The notes beneath the pieces are model-generated. The model was not told where the DNA came from. It made no database searches and saw only the letters and a list, made by a program, of their open reading frames with translations. 64,000 nt of DNA from contig CALRUR010000010.1 in NCBI GenBank assembly GCA_943371425.1, positions 47,463-111,462 of the forward strand. The letters are read 5' to 3'. Origin of the DNA: CAJBVG01 sp943371425 (GTDB taxonomy: Bacteria; Bacteroidota; Bacteroidia; Sphingobacteriales; Sphingobacteriaceae). Each line of letters begins with the position of its first letter. Within the stretch, counting starts at the first letter, position 1. The translations under genes were made by a program, and so were the position numbers. This document shows positions 17,193-26,370 of this stretch, one piece after another.

Positions 17193-17262
17193 GTTATGAA
17201 TTACGAATTACGAATTACAAACAGGTTAATAATTCGTAATTCATAATTCGAAATTTGTAATT
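17193..17262. repeat. Inverted heptamer arrays between response regulator and hemE
   Basis: Units of the GAATTAC kind at 17193-17218 face inverted units of the AATTCGT/AATTCAT kind at 17230-17262. The two sides can pair imperfectly into a long stem with a short loop. The right side reaches the response-regulator stop codon (17261-17263), so the repeat abuts the coding end. Confidence 0.75.
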
Positions 17263-17956
17263 AGTCTGTGTATTTGTATCCTACTCCTCTTATGGAGTGA
17301 AAATGTTTAGGGTTTTTAGAGTCGTTTTCGAAATATTTTCTGAACGATAAAATAAAATTATCGATGGTTCGGGTTGAAGGGTATACATCATAATTCCAAA
17401 CGGTTTCTAAAATCATTTCTCGAGAAACGGCTTCGCCTTTTCTTTCTATCAATAATTTTAATAACATGGTTTCTTTTTTAGTGAGGGAAGTAATGTTTCC
17501 TGCTTCATCTACCAATTCATAGTTATTAAAATTAATTTGTTTATCGCCAATTTTATATGAGTTTAGTTGTTTGTGATCATCCCCTTTTAAACTTCTTTTT
17601 ACTAAAATTCCAACACGTAAAATTAGCTCTTCTAAATTAAACGGCTTGGTTAAATAATCGTCGGCACCGCGCTTAAGCCCGGCCACTCTATCTTCTGAAG
17701 TATTTTTTGCTGTAAGGAAAAGTATAGGTACTTCCGAATTTTCCAAGCGTATGGTTTCAGCTACTTTAAATCCATCTATTTCTGGCAACATTACATCTAA
17801 AATTACCAAATTTAATCGCTCTTCTTTAAATAGCTTTAATGCTTTTTTACCATCTGTAGCTGTAGTTACATGGTATCCTTCTAATTCTAAATTGAGCTTT
17901 AATGCTTCAAGCAAATGCTCTTCATCTTCTACTAATAATATTCTATAAGTGCTCAT
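17261..17956 (-). CDS. OmpR-family response regulator
   Basis: A 231-residue regulator starting at ATG 17956 (MSTYRILLVEDEE); a longer frame begins with TTG and adds residues unlike the family. The receiver domain has acidic D11-E12, phosphoacceptor D54 (VILDVMLP) and the YLTKPF lysine; the C-terminal half is a winged helix with NFILSFRKYFENDSKN and the final RGVGYKY. It should bind DNA as a phosphorylated dimer. It starts 11 bases after the histidine kinase stop, so the pair forms one unit inside the haem biosynthesis cluster. Targets are unknown. Confidence 0.93.
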   Translation of the reverse strand: MSTYRILLVEDEEHLLEALKLNLELEGYHVTTATDGKKALKLFKEERLNLVILDVMLPEIDGFKVAETIRLENSEVPILFLTAKNTSEDRVAGLKRGADDYLTKPFNLEELILRVGILVKRSLKGDDHKQLNSYKIGDKQINFNNYELVDEAGNITSLTKKETMLLKLLIERKGEAVSREMILETVWNYDVYPSTRTIDNFILSFRKYFENDSKNPKHFHSIRGVGYKYTD

Positions 17957-17967
17957 ATAATTAGGGT

Positions 17968-18831
17968 TTAGAATGTAATTTCGAAACAAGTTCCTTTTGG
18001 TAAATTTTTACGAATGGTAATAGTTGCATTGTGATTATTTACTACTTGTTGTACAATAAATAAACCCAATCCTGTACCTTTCGTTTTGCGTGTCATTTCA
18101 TTTCCTGCACGATAAAATTTCTGAAATATTTTTTCAATTTCATCGTCGTTAATTCCACAACCTTCGTCGCAAACAATGAGTTTTAACTGTTCATTCTCTT
18201 TTAAAAAACGAATGTTGATACGAGTATCTTCATCAGAATATTTTACAGCATTTTCAAATAAATTATTGATCATAGAGCCTAAAGAAAACCGATCGCCAAT
18301 ATAATCTACATGCTCTTCAATTTCAGTTTGTATAATGCGTTTACCTTGAACATTAATTTTTAAACGCTCGGCCATGTTAAATACTAAGCCAGAAAAATCA
18401 AACTCTTCTTTTGGAAAAGAATAACTTCTGTTTTCAATTTTACTCGCCAACAACATGTTCTCTACTAAATCGTCTAACCTACCTATATCATCTATAGAGC
18501 TTTTAATAAACTGGTCGCGTTTATCTTTTTCTAAATCTCGTTTCAAAATGGTTTGCAAATAAAGTTTGATGGAAGCAAGAGGTGATTTCAGTTCGTGTGT
18601 AACGGATAGTAAAAAATTTCGCTGCTGTGTTTGTATATACTTTTCTTTACGCAATAATCTGTGGAAATAAATAGCCCCAATTACCAATATTACAAAAAAG
18701 GTAGAACCTTCACCAATAATCATACCTACTCTGCCGGGCTCTGTTTTTACTAACAAATAGCCCCACCATACTAATTCTGCTAAAGCATAAATTAAGAGTA
18801 CATAAAATATGGTAATCGGTTTACGCAACAT
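17968..18831 (-). CDS. Membrane sensor histidine kinase with short extracytoplasmic loop
   Basis: Start chosen at ATG 18831 (MLRKPITIF), which overlaps the hemL end by 11 bases; an upstream GTG frame adds 15 residues read from hemL. The 287-residue protein has membrane helices at about 6-28 and 43-58 with only a short loop between, the layout of intramembrane-sensing kinases. Phosphoacceptor H79 is in SVTHELKSP. ATP-binding boxes follow: NLFENAVKYS (N), DEGCGI (G1) and GTGLGLFIVQQ (G2). It pairs with the regulator downstream. Location between hemL and hemE suggests a link with haem or envelope state, but this is inference. Confidence 0.92.
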   Translation of the reverse strand: MLRKPITIFYVLLIYALAELVWWGYLLVKTEPGRVGMIIGEGSTFFVILVIGAIYFHRLLRKEKYIQTQQRNFLLSVTHELKSPLASIKLYLQTILKRDLEKDKRDQFIKSSIDDIGRLDDLVENMLLASKIENRSYSFPKEEFDFSGLVFNMAERLKINVQGKRIIQTEIEEHVDYIGDRFSLGSMINNLFENAVKYSDEDTRINIRFLKENEQLKLIVCDEGCGINDDEIEKIFQKFYRAGNEMTRKTKGTGLGLFIVQQVVNNHNATITIRKNLPKGTCFEITF

Positions 18832-20206
18832 TAGTTCTTCTATCAAATACAATGTCGAGTGCTTCGAACATTGCACGTTTTGCTTTTTCTAAATCTATTT
18901 TTGAATGTGCTGCAGAAACAAATCCTACTTCATAACCAGAAGGACCTAAATATACACCACGGTTTAATAATTCGCGATGAAACACTTTGAATTTTTCCAT
19001 GCTACTAGGGTCAATTTCTGCGCTTGCTCTTACATTTTCTAGTTCGGTAAAGGCAAACCAAAAAATTGAACCAATTCCAAAAATTTTAAACTTATATCCT
19101 TTTGCTTCTGCATAACGTTGTAATGCAGTAACAAATTCTTCAGCTTTTTTATTCAGTTCTTTATAAAATCCAGACGCACTTAATTCGGTAAGCTGTGCAA
19201 TACCCGCAGCCATTGCAACTGGGTTACCAGATAGCGTGCCGGCTTGGTACACTGGGCCCATAGGCGAAACGGTATTCATTATTTCTTCGGATGCACCATA
19301 CATTCCAACAGGTAAGCCACCTCCAATAATTTTTCCGTAAGTAATAATATCGGGTTGTATTTGGTAATATCCTGCTGCACCTTCAAAGCCCACACGGAAT
19401 CCAGAAATTACTTCATCAAAAATTAATAATGAATTATGTTCTGTACATATAGCTCTTACTTTTTCTAAGAATGTTTTTTCTTGCAAAAGCAAGCCGTTAT
19501 TAGCGGGAATTGGTTCAATAATAACTGCTGCAATTTCATTCTTAAATTGCTCAAAAGCTTGCTTAAGAGCTTGCTCATCATTCAAAGGAATAACAATTGT
19601 TTCTTTGGCGTATGCTTCCGGAATGCCCGCTGAGCTTGATTCTCCAAAGGTCACCAAGCCAGAACCCGCTTTCACTAAAAGTGAATCTACGTGCCCGTGG
19701 TAACATCCTTCGAACTTAATTATTTTATCGCGCTTGGTATATCCACGTGCCAAACGTATAGCCGACATTACCGCTTCTGTACCCGAGCTTACGAATCGTA
19801 ATTTTTGGATGTATTTATTATGTTTTAAAATTAATTCTGCTAATTCATTTTCTAAAGCAGTAGGTGCTCCAAACGACATTCCGTTTTGTGCAACCTCCAT
19901 TACTTTTTCTCTAATTTTCGGATGGTTATGCCCTAAAATTAAAGGACCCCAAGATCCACAGAAATCAATAAACTCATTTCCATCAGCATCCCACACTCTG
20001 CAACCGTCGCCACGCTCAATAAACAAAGGGGTTCCGTAAACAGATTTAAAAGCACGCACTGGTGAGTTTACTCCTCCAGGGAAATATTTCTTAGCTTTTT
20101 CAAAAAGCTCCGCAGATTTAACTCTAGAAATATCTTTCTTATCCACCGTGCTTACAAGTGTTTCTTCTTCCGTATTGCTAAATATTTTCTTTAATCCTTC
20201 TAACAT
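18821..20206 (-). CDS. hemL: Glutamate-1-semialdehyde 2,1-aminomutase
   Basis: PLP enzyme converting glutamate-1-semialdehyde to 5-aminolevulinate, the second step of the C5 haem route. The lysine that binds PLP is K292 in TYGKIIGGGLPVG, and FDEV (263-266) is the cofactor-contacting Asp motif. PGGVNSPVRAF at 43-53 is diagnostic for the family. The 461-residue length includes about 30 extra N-terminal residues, polar and low in similarity to the family; no later in-frame ATG precedes the conserved region. Its 3' end overlaps the kinase start. Confidence 0.95.
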   Translation of the reverse strand: MLEGLKKIFSNTEEETLVSTVDKKDISRVKSAELFEKAKKYFPGGVNSPVRAFKSVYGTPLFIERGDGCRVWDADGNEFIDFCGSWGPLILGHNHPKIREKVMEVAQNGMSFGAPTALENELAELILKHNKYIQKLRFVSSGTEAVMSAIRLARGYTKRDKIIKFEGCYHGHVDSLLVKAGSGLVTFGESSSAGIPEAYAKETIVIPLNDEQALKQAFEQFKNEIAAVIIEPIPANNGLLLQEKTFLEKVRAICTEHNSLLIFDEVISGFRVGFEGAAGYYQIQPDIITYGKIIGGGLPVGMYGASEEIMNTVSPMGPVYQAGTLSGNPVAMAAGIAQLTELSASGFYKELNKKAEEFVTALQRYAEAKGYKFKIFGIGSIFWFAFTELENVRASAEIDPSSMEKFKVFHRELLNRGVYLGPSGYEVGFVSAAHSKIDLEKAKRAMFEALDIVFDRRTNVA

Positions 20207-20212
20207 CTTTTT

Positions 20213-20349
20213 GAATTATGAATTATGAGTTATGAATTATGAGGTAATCCGAATCCATCAACATTATAACTTAATAACTTATTAACCTATTTACTTAAAT
20301 TCTTTTTTCTACCTTCTAACTACTAACGACTAATGACTAACGACTATTA
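20213..20349. repeat. Two heptamer arrays between hemL and hemB
   Basis: Five units of the GAATTAT kind occupy 20213-20247 in register just upstream of the hemL start, and five units of the ACTAACG/ACTAATG kind occupy 20315-20349. The second array includes the hemB stop codon (20347-20349). No strong inverted pairing between the two is seen. The bases in between are AT-rich with loosely repeated TTATAAC/TTAATAAC words. Confidence 0.7.
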
Positions 20350-21312
20350 CAGCCATCCCTTCTCAAACATCTCCCTCGTATGGTAACTAATAATAATATT
20401 AGCACCGGCGCGAGCAAAAGCATACATGTTTTCGAGGGTTAATTTTTGTTCATCAATCCAACCATTTTGTGCTGCTGCTTTAACCATCGAATATTCTGCC
20501 GATACATTATAACAAGCAATTGGCAAGTTCGTTTGTGCTCTTAAGTTACTAATTACATCTAAATAAGCCAAGGCTGGTTTCACCATTAATATATCTGCCC
20601 CTTCCATTTCATCTAATTCAGCTTCTTTCATGGCCTCTTTTGCATTTCGGAAATCCATTTGGTACGATTTACGATCGCCTTTATTGGGAGCCGAATCTGC
20701 TGCCTCTCTAAATGGGCCATAATAAGCTCCTGCAAATTTTATAGAGTAAGACATAAGTGCAGTATTCACAAAACCATGCTCATCTAATCCTTCTCTTATC
20801 GCTCCAATTCTGCCGTCCATCATATCACTTGGCGCTACCATATCTGCACCGGCTTGTGCATGGCTTAAGGCCATTTTTACAAGTACTTCTACTGTTTCAT
20901 CATTGTCCACATAATCATTATGTATAATTCCACAATGTCCATGTGTAGTATATGCACAGGTGCAAACATCTGTAATTACGTATATATTCGAACCGAATTT
21001 TTGTTTTAATGCACGCACTGCATCTGCTACCACCGAATGTTCTGCATAAGAACTCGAAGCATCTTCTGTTTTATGTTCGCCTACTCCAAAAAGTAAAATC
21101 TTATTTACTCCGTATTTTAATCCTTCTTCCACATCCTTTAATAATTCATCGATAGAAAAATGATGTATACCAGGCATCGCATCAATAGCATGTTTTACAC
21201 CCTTACCCGGCACCACGAAATAAGGATAAATAAACATGTCTTTAGATAGTCGAGTCTCTGCTACCATCTCTCTTATAATCGGATTTACTCTTGTTCTTCT
21301 TGGCCTTATCAT
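20347..21312 (-). CDS. hemB: Porphobilinogen synthase (ALA dehydratase)
   Basis: Condenses two 5-aminolevulinate molecules to porphobilinogen. The 321-residue protein has the zinc-site cysteines C117, C119 and C127 (DVCTCAYTTHGHC), so it is the Zn-dependent type, and two Schiff-base lysines K192 (SYSIKFAGAYYGPFREA) and K245 (MVKPALAYLD), almost the same numbering as E. coli K194 and K246. It lies between hemCD and hemL on the same strand, with array-filled gaps on both sides. Confidence 0.96.
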   Translation of the reverse strand: MIRPRRTRVNPIIREMVAETRLSKDMFIYPYFVVPGKGVKHAIDAMPGIHHFSIDELLKDVEEGLKYGVNKILLFGVGEHKTEDASSSYAEHSVVADAVRALKQKFGSNIYVITDVCTCAYTTHGHCGIIHNDYVDNDETVEVLVKMALSHAQAGADMVAPSDMMDGRIGAIREGLDEHGFVNTALMSYSIKFAGAYYGPFREAADSAPNKGDRKSYQMDFRNAKEAMKEAELDEMEGADILMVKPALAYLDVISNLRAQTNLPIACYNVSAEYSMVKAAAQNGWIDEQKLTLENMYAFARAGANIIISYHTREMFEKGWL

Positions 21313-21319
21313 TTTTTTT

Positions 21320-21470
21320 AGTCTTTAGTTGTTAGTCTTTAGTCCTTAGACTAGAGACTATAGTATTTGTTATTACAATTATTATTAAACCACACATTCA
21401 ACTATGCTTCGTTCGGGTGCAGACTCCGTGAATTTACTCGCTACTCAATACCCACTACTCGCTACTAATA
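21320..21470. repeat. Heptamer arrays between hemB and hemCD, entering the hemCD coding end
   Basis: Seven units of the AGTCTTT kind run in register at 21320-21368. Within them, 12-base arms at 21333-21344 and 21349-21360 (11 of 12 paired) form a hairpin with a four-base loop. A second array of five ACTCGCT-like units at 21436-21470 overlaps the last codons and the TGA stop of hemCD (21445-21447), so the terminal residues VASSGY are encoded by array sequence. Confidence 0.75.
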
Positions 21471-23040
21471 CAGATGTAACAGCATCCAACAATCCCGCAT
21501 CATCTGCTCTTTCCGAAACCGCATGCACTTTTATTCCTTTTAAGGTTAAGGCTTCGGCAGTACTCGGACCAATAGCCACCACTTTTGTATTAATATTTAT
21601 TAAGGTTGATGAAAACGCTGTAACGTTTGATGGACTAGTAAATACGTACACATCAGCATTCGGTAATTCTACATTTTCAACAGAACTTGTTTCATAAACA
21701 TCTACTTGCTCTACAAAATGATGACGTGATAAAATAGATGAAACAGATTGTAATGATTGTATAGCTTTCGGAAAAACAATGCGCTTACCGTCTGCAAACT
21801 TGCTTAAAAATTGTGCAGCTACTTGCATAGGGTCCGATGATTTTCCAGAGAAATCTACTTCTACTCCTTGTTGGTAAATTGCCTTTTCTGTTCCCGGTCC
21901 AAACGCTGCATACTTTACATCTTTTGCTAAAACCGGTGCTTGTTTAAAAAAATGTTGAACTGCATTTTTACTGTTAAAGAAAATTATTTGTGCTTCTGTA
22001 TAATCTTGTTTAGGCAAACTAATGGTTTTGGTTTGTATTCCCGAAATACCTATAAGCACAGCGTTTGCTGCCTCTAAACTCGTTTTCAAAAAGGAAACTT
22101 CATTCGTACTTCTACTTATAAAAATATTTTTTTCTTTTAATGGATTTACGTTTAATATTTCGAGTGCACGTTCCGCCATACCTTCTGCAGTGGCAGATTC
22201 TATATATAAACGTTGCGGAATGTCTGTTGATTCTTCTGCTTTAGAAACCCAAAGTTTAAAGGTATTATTTTCCGAAATTGCATAAGCGCCTAAAGGCATA
22301 TGGCAACCTCCTTCAAACAAATTCAATAATTTTCGTTCTATTCCAATACATTCTTGAACATCTATTTGATGTATGCCTTTAAGAAACTCGAATAATTCAG
22401 TATCCGTTTCTCTTATTTGCAAGGCTAACACACCTTGCGCCGGTGCTGGAACAATTTTTTTCGGATTTACTTCATAAACTATCAAGTCCGATAAATCTAA
22501 TTCCAATCTGGTTACTCCCGCTTTCGCTAATAAGATGGCATCAAACTGGCCTTCTCTTAATTTCTGAATTCGCGTTGGAACATTCCCTCTGATGTCTTTT
22601 ATTTCCACATCTTTTCTAAAAGAAAGTAACTGTGCTTTTCTACGTGCAGAAGAGGTGCCAATTATTGCATTTCTCTTGAACGAAAATTCGAGTGTTCCGT
22701 CATATGCTTCTTTACGTATTAAAATTAATTCTGATGGATCTTCGCGTTCAGAAACTGCTGCAATTATAAGGCCTGCAGGCGATACAGTGGGTAAATCTTT
22801 ATGAGAATGTACTGCTAAATCAATTTCATTTGATAGCAAGGCATCTTCTAATTCTTTCGTGAAGAATCCTTTGCCCTCGAGTTTATCTAAACTTAAGTGT
22901 TGAATTTTATCGCCTTGAGTTTTGAAAATTTTTAGTTCTACTTCTGCTCCTAAATTTTCTAAACGATTTTTAATATGATGGGCTTGCCAAAGAGCTAAAT
23001 CACTCCCTCTCGAGCCAATTGTAATTTTAATATGTTCCAT
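21445..23040 (-). CDS. hemC: Fused hydroxymethylbilane synthase / uroporphyrinogen-III synthase
   Basis: A bifunctional protein of 531 residues. Residues 1-300 are hydroxymethylbilane synthase (HemC): TIGSRGSDLALWQA at the start, DLAVHSHKDLP (74-84), GTSSARRKAQL, and cofactor-attachment C246 in FEGGCHMPLG. Residues about 310-531 are a HemD domain, weakly conserved as usual, with VYVFTSPSNVTAF and VVAIGPSTAEAL. Fusion would let the unstable linear tetrapyrrole pass directly to ring closure. The last six residues come from a repeat array. Gap to hemA is 16 bases. Confidence 0.93.
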   Translation of the reverse strand: MEHIKITIGSRGSDLALWQAHHIKNRLENLGAEVELKIFKTQGDKIQHLSLDKLEGKGFFTKELEDALLSNEIDLAVHSHKDLPTVSPAGLIIAAVSEREDPSELILIRKEAYDGTLEFSFKRNAIIGTSSARRKAQLLSFRKDVEIKDIRGNVPTRIQKLREGQFDAILLAKAGVTRLELDLSDLIVYEVNPKKIVPAPAQGVLALQIRETDTELFEFLKGIHQIDVQECIGIERKLLNLFEGGCHMPLGAYAISENNTFKLWVSKAEESTDIPQRLYIESATAEGMAERALEILNVNPLKEKNIFISRSTNEVSFLKTSLEAANAVLIGISGIQTKTISLPKQDYTEAQIIFFNSKNAVQHFFKQAPVLAKDVKYAAFGPGTEKAIYQQGVEVDFSGKSSDPMQVAAQFLSKFADGKRIVFPKAIQSLQSVSSILSRHHFVEQVDVYETSSVENVELPNADVYVFTSPSNVTAFSSTLININTKVVAIGPSTAEALTLKGIKVHAVSERADDAGLLDAVTSVLVASSGY

Positions 23041-23056
23041 TAATTATCTCTGCACC

Positions 23057-24316
23057 TTATTCCTTTATCAGAATGTCTTTTGCCATTAACATTGGAATAC
23101 TGATGTATTTTTTTTCCATGTAATTTAGTACTTTTTCCAATACTTCTCTCGATTGTTCATCAAGTTCGTTAATGTCTTCTGCAAATACTGAATTTATAGC
23201 GGTATTTCTGATGTCTTTTATTTTCTGAGGAACAACTTGCATAGCCAACTCAATTTTACGTTGGCGCACCAATGGGCGGAATTCATTGATATTGGTATCT
23301 ATGATCTGTTCGGCATGGCAAAGCTCGCCATAACGCTCGTCCATGTTACGTTTTATGGTTTCTTGTATGCTTTCAATATTGATGAAATGCATTGGATTAT
23401 TTTCTACCACTTCTGCAGCAGTATCATTCGGAATGGCTAAATCTAAAATTATTTTTTTCGATTTCTCTCCATTCAACAAACCCTTGTAAATTTCGGAAGT
23501 AATAATTGGTTCGGTTGCCGATGTGCAGGTTATAATTACATCAAAGCCTTCCTTATAAGTTTGCAAGGCCTCTAGCGGCATTGCCCTTCCTTCTAATTCC
23601 TTTGCTAAGCTTTCTGCTTTAGAAAGAGTACGATTAAACACAGTGAAATTACTCAACTTTTGCTTCTTTAAATATTTAGCAAACAATTGATTGGTTTCTC
23701 CTGCTCCAATAATTACAAAGCGAGTACGTTCATTTATATCCACGTTTCTTAGTAATCTGTAAGCTATAGAAACTACTGAAATTGGCTTCTCCGAAATTTT
23801 AGTATCGGTATAAATCTCTTTGGCAGTTTTCACCACTCTATTCATACAAAGTCTTAAAAAATCACCTGTAAAACCCCAATCTTTACACTCATCGTATGAA
23901 TTACGTACTTGTGCTAAAATTTCTTTTTCACCAACTACTAAGGATTCTAAAGAGCTAGACACTCGCATTAAATGAACCAACGCAGCTTCGTCTTGGTAAA
24001 CAGATGCCGATTTCTTAAGAATTTCGGAATTCTCTATTTTCTGGTTTGATAAATGTTGTATTACTTTATTCAGAATGTACTCATTGATGTCGGTTTCTAA
24101 AGTAAAAACCAACTCCACTCTGTTGCAGGTGCCAATGTAAAAAAGTTCCTGAATGTTTAACTCTTCTTTCAAAGCGCTCAACACTCTCTTTTTTTCTTCG
24201 GGTGCTATCACAAGTTTACCTATCTCTTTGAGGTCTAAGTTCTTGTGCGTAAATGCTATTATTCGTAGATTTTTCAATCCTATGGGGCTATTCAACTGCT
24301 TACAAAGTAACTTCAT
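23057..24316 (-). CDS. hemA: Glutamyl-tRNA reductase
   Basis: NADPH-dependent reduction of glutamyl-tRNA(Glu) to glutamate-1-semialdehyde, the first committed step of the C5 haem pathway. The catalytic nucleophile is C64 in YIGTCNRVEL. The central NADPH-binding motif is VIIGAGETNQLFA, and the C-terminal part is a helical dimerisation domain. The 419-residue length is normal. It is the first gene of the haem cluster; the 141 bases upstream separate it from a divergent hydrolase gene and must hold its promoter, though no clear -7 box was found. Confidence 0.95.
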   Translation of the reverse strand: MKLLCKQLNSPIGLKNLRIIAFTHKNLDLKEIGKLVIAPEEKKRVLSALKEELNIQELFYIGTCNRVELVFTLETDINEYILNKVIQHLSNQKIENSEILKKSASVYQDEAALVHLMRVSSSLESLVVGEKEILAQVRNSYDECKDWGFTGDFLRLCMNRVVKTAKEIYTDTKISEKPISVVSIAYRLLRNVDINERTRFVIIGAGETNQLFAKYLKKQKLSNFTVFNRTLSKAESLAKELEGRAMPLEALQTYKEGFDVIITCTSATEPIITSEIYKGLLNGEKSKKIILDLAIPNDTAAEVVENNPMHFINIESIQETIKRNMDERYGELCHAEQIIDTNINEFRPLVRQRKIELAMQVVPQKIKDIRNTAINSVFAEDINELDEQSREVLEKVLNYMEKKYISIPMLMAKDILIKE

Positions 24317-24457
24317 AAAGAGGGTTTAAATGTCATTTAATTGTCAGAGCCATTATTTAGAAGAATTATAAATAAAGCTTTATCTTTAAAGTTTAACTGC
24401 TGAGAGTTACGAGGTTCTGAGTAGTTTAGATTTTTCACCTTCATTTTTTACAATATT

Positions 24458-25330
24458 ATGATAATTCTAAAACGAAGTATTCTTGCTTTTATATTCCTAT
24501 TAGGCTCAATTTCGATGTTATCCTCTTGCTTTTTAACCTTTAGAACTACAGATAAAGAAGCGATGAAAAATTTCAAAGTCAGAAATCTTTCTGCGCATTT
24601 TCATCAATATAAATTAGGTAAAAGAACAATCCATTATGTAGAGAGCGGGAATACAAAAGCGGGTACCGTTTTATTATTTATACATGGCAGCCCTGGTTCA
24701 TGGAATGCTTTTGAAAATTATTTAAATGATAGTGCACTTAATGTAAATTACTTAATGGCCTCAGTAGATCGTCCTGGCTATGGGTATTCTGATTTTGGAG
24801 TTAAAGAAGAATCGCTAAACATGCAATCTATTGTGTATGCTCCCATTCTTAAAAAGTATTATGATGAAGGGAAAAAGATTGTGTTAATAGGGCATTCATA
24901 CGGCGGACCAGTAATTGCGAAAATGGGGATGGATTTTGAGGATGTTATTTCAGGCTTAATATTTATTGCTCCATCTATAGACCCTCAATTAGAAAAGGAA
25001 TTATGGATACAAAGAGCAGCAACTTGGAGCGTATTTAAGTGGATGATTCCTGCAGCTGTTATTGTAAGTAACGAGGAAATATTAGCCTTGAAATCTGAAC
25101 TTATTAAAATAATTCCCGAATGGAAAAATCTAAAAATGCCAATCATTTTTATACAAGGAGGAAAAGATAATTTAGTAGATCCTGCCAATAAAGATTTTGC
25201 AAAAAAACAAATTGTAAATGCAGAGTTAACTATGATGTACTATCCGGAGCTCGATCATTTTATTCCATTTACACATAAAGAAATTGTAATGGAAGCTATT
25301 GAGCAAATGCAAGAGAAACTACGACGTTAA
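24458..25330 (+). CDS. Lipoprotein alpha/beta hydrolase
   Basis: A 290-residue protein with a lipoprotein signal sequence ending LSSC (cysteine at about 24). FIHGSPGSW (about 76-84) is the oxyanion-hole motif, GHSYGG (about 148-153) holds the nucleophile serine, and a late DHFIPF supplies the histidine (about 271). It is a general alpha/beta hydrolase anchored in a membrane; substrate unknown. It converges with pfkA, and the two coding ends overlap by 12 bases (25319-25330). Confidence 0.88.
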   Translation: MIILKRSILAFIFLLGSISMLSSCFLTFRTTDKEAMKNFKVRNLSAHFHQYKLGKRTIHYVESGNTKAGTVLLFIHGSPGSWNAFENYLNDSALNVNYLMASVDRPGYGYSDFGVKEESLNMQSIVYAPILKKYYDEGKKIVLIGHSYGGPVIAKMGMDFEDVISGLIFIAPSIDPQLEKELWIQRAATWSVFKWMIPAAVIVSNEEILALKSELIKIIPEWKNLKMPIIFIQGGKDNLVDPANKDFAKKQIVNAELTMMYYPELDHFIPFTHKEIVMEAIEQMQEKLRR

Positions 25331-26302
25331 TATTTCTCCAAGCCTCAATAAATTCATATCTATATCCTGATTATGTTTTACTGCTTTTTCTAAAGAAGTA
25401 TAATGTATATGATTATTAACTATGCCAATCATTATTTGAACTCGTCCGGCCAGCAAGGCTTCTACAGCCGCCACTCCCATTCTACTGCCCAACACTCTAT
25501 CTGCACAACTTGGGCTACCGCCACGTTGTATGTGCCCAAGCACACTCACACGTATATCATAATAATTAAACTTTTCTTTCACACGCTCTGCCATTTGATA
25601 TGCTCCACCAATTTCATCGCCTTCTGCAACTACCACAATCATTGATGATTTTTTGCGCTCCCATCCTTTACTCAACATCGTCATTAATGAATTCAAATCT
25701 GTTTTAGATTCTGGTATTAAGGTCGCTTCAGCACCGCCAGCAATACCAGAATACAATGCAATAAAGCCTGCATCTCTGCCCATCACTTCCACAAAAAACA
25801 ATCGATCATGTGAATCGGCTGTATCTCTAATTCTATCAATGGCATCTACCGCTGTATTTACTGCTGTATCAAATCCTAATGTATAATCTGTACCGTATAA
25901 ATCGCAATCTATCGTGCCTGGTATACCTACAAAAGGAATGTCGTGTTCTTTATTAAATTGTAAAGCTCCAGAAAAAGTACCATCGCCACCAATGGCAACT
26001 ACCGCATCTATGCCATGCTTTTTCAATTGTTCGTATGCTTGAGCTCTTCCTTCTAAAGTTCTGAAACGCTCGCTGCGCGCAGATTTTAGAATGGTGCCGC
26101 CTCGCTGTATAATATTACTAACAGAATTAGATACCATCGGTATAATATCTCCATCTATCATCCCTTCATACCCTCTCCTTATACCATAAACCTGAACTCC
26201 GTAAGAAATACTTGCTCTTACCACTGCTCTAATTGCTGCGTTCATTCCTGGCGAATCGCCGCCAGAAGTCATTACTCCAATAGTTTTAATAGGACTCGAC
26301 AT
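25319..26302 (-). CDS. pfkA: ATP-dependent 6-phosphofructokinase
   Basis: Phosphorylates fructose-6-phosphate to fructose-1,6-bisphosphate in glycolysis. The 327-residue protein has SGGDSPGMNAAIR (13-25), GGDGTFSGA (105-113) and the catalytic segment GIPGTIDCDLYGTDYTLGF. Catalytic D132 and D134 are present, but the residue between them is C133 (codon TGC) where most homologues have Asn. GGDGT points to ATP rather than pyrophosphate as donor. It overlaps the convergent hydrolase gene by 12 bases at the 3' end. Confidence 0.96.
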   Translation of the reverse strand: MSSPIKTIGVMTSGGDSPGMNAAIRAVVRASISYGVQVYGIRRGYEGMIDGDIIPMVSNSVSNIIQRGGTILKSARSERFRTLEGRAQAYEQLKKHGIDAVVAIGGDGTFSGALQFNKEHDIPFVGIPGTIDCDLYGTDYTLGFDTAVNTAVDAIDRIRDTADSHDRLFFVEVMGRDAGFIALYSGIAGGAEATLIPESKTDLNSLMTMLSKGWERKKSSMIVVVAEGDEIGGAYQMAERVKEKFNYYDIRVSVLGHIQRGGSPSCADRVLGSRMGVAAVEALLAGRVQIMIGIVNNHIHYTSLEKAVKHNQDIDMNLLRLGEILTS

Positions 26303-26370
26303 ATCAATTTTTTCAATAATAACACCTAAAGATAATAAATGTTATTTAATAATTGTAAAAAGTACACTAA

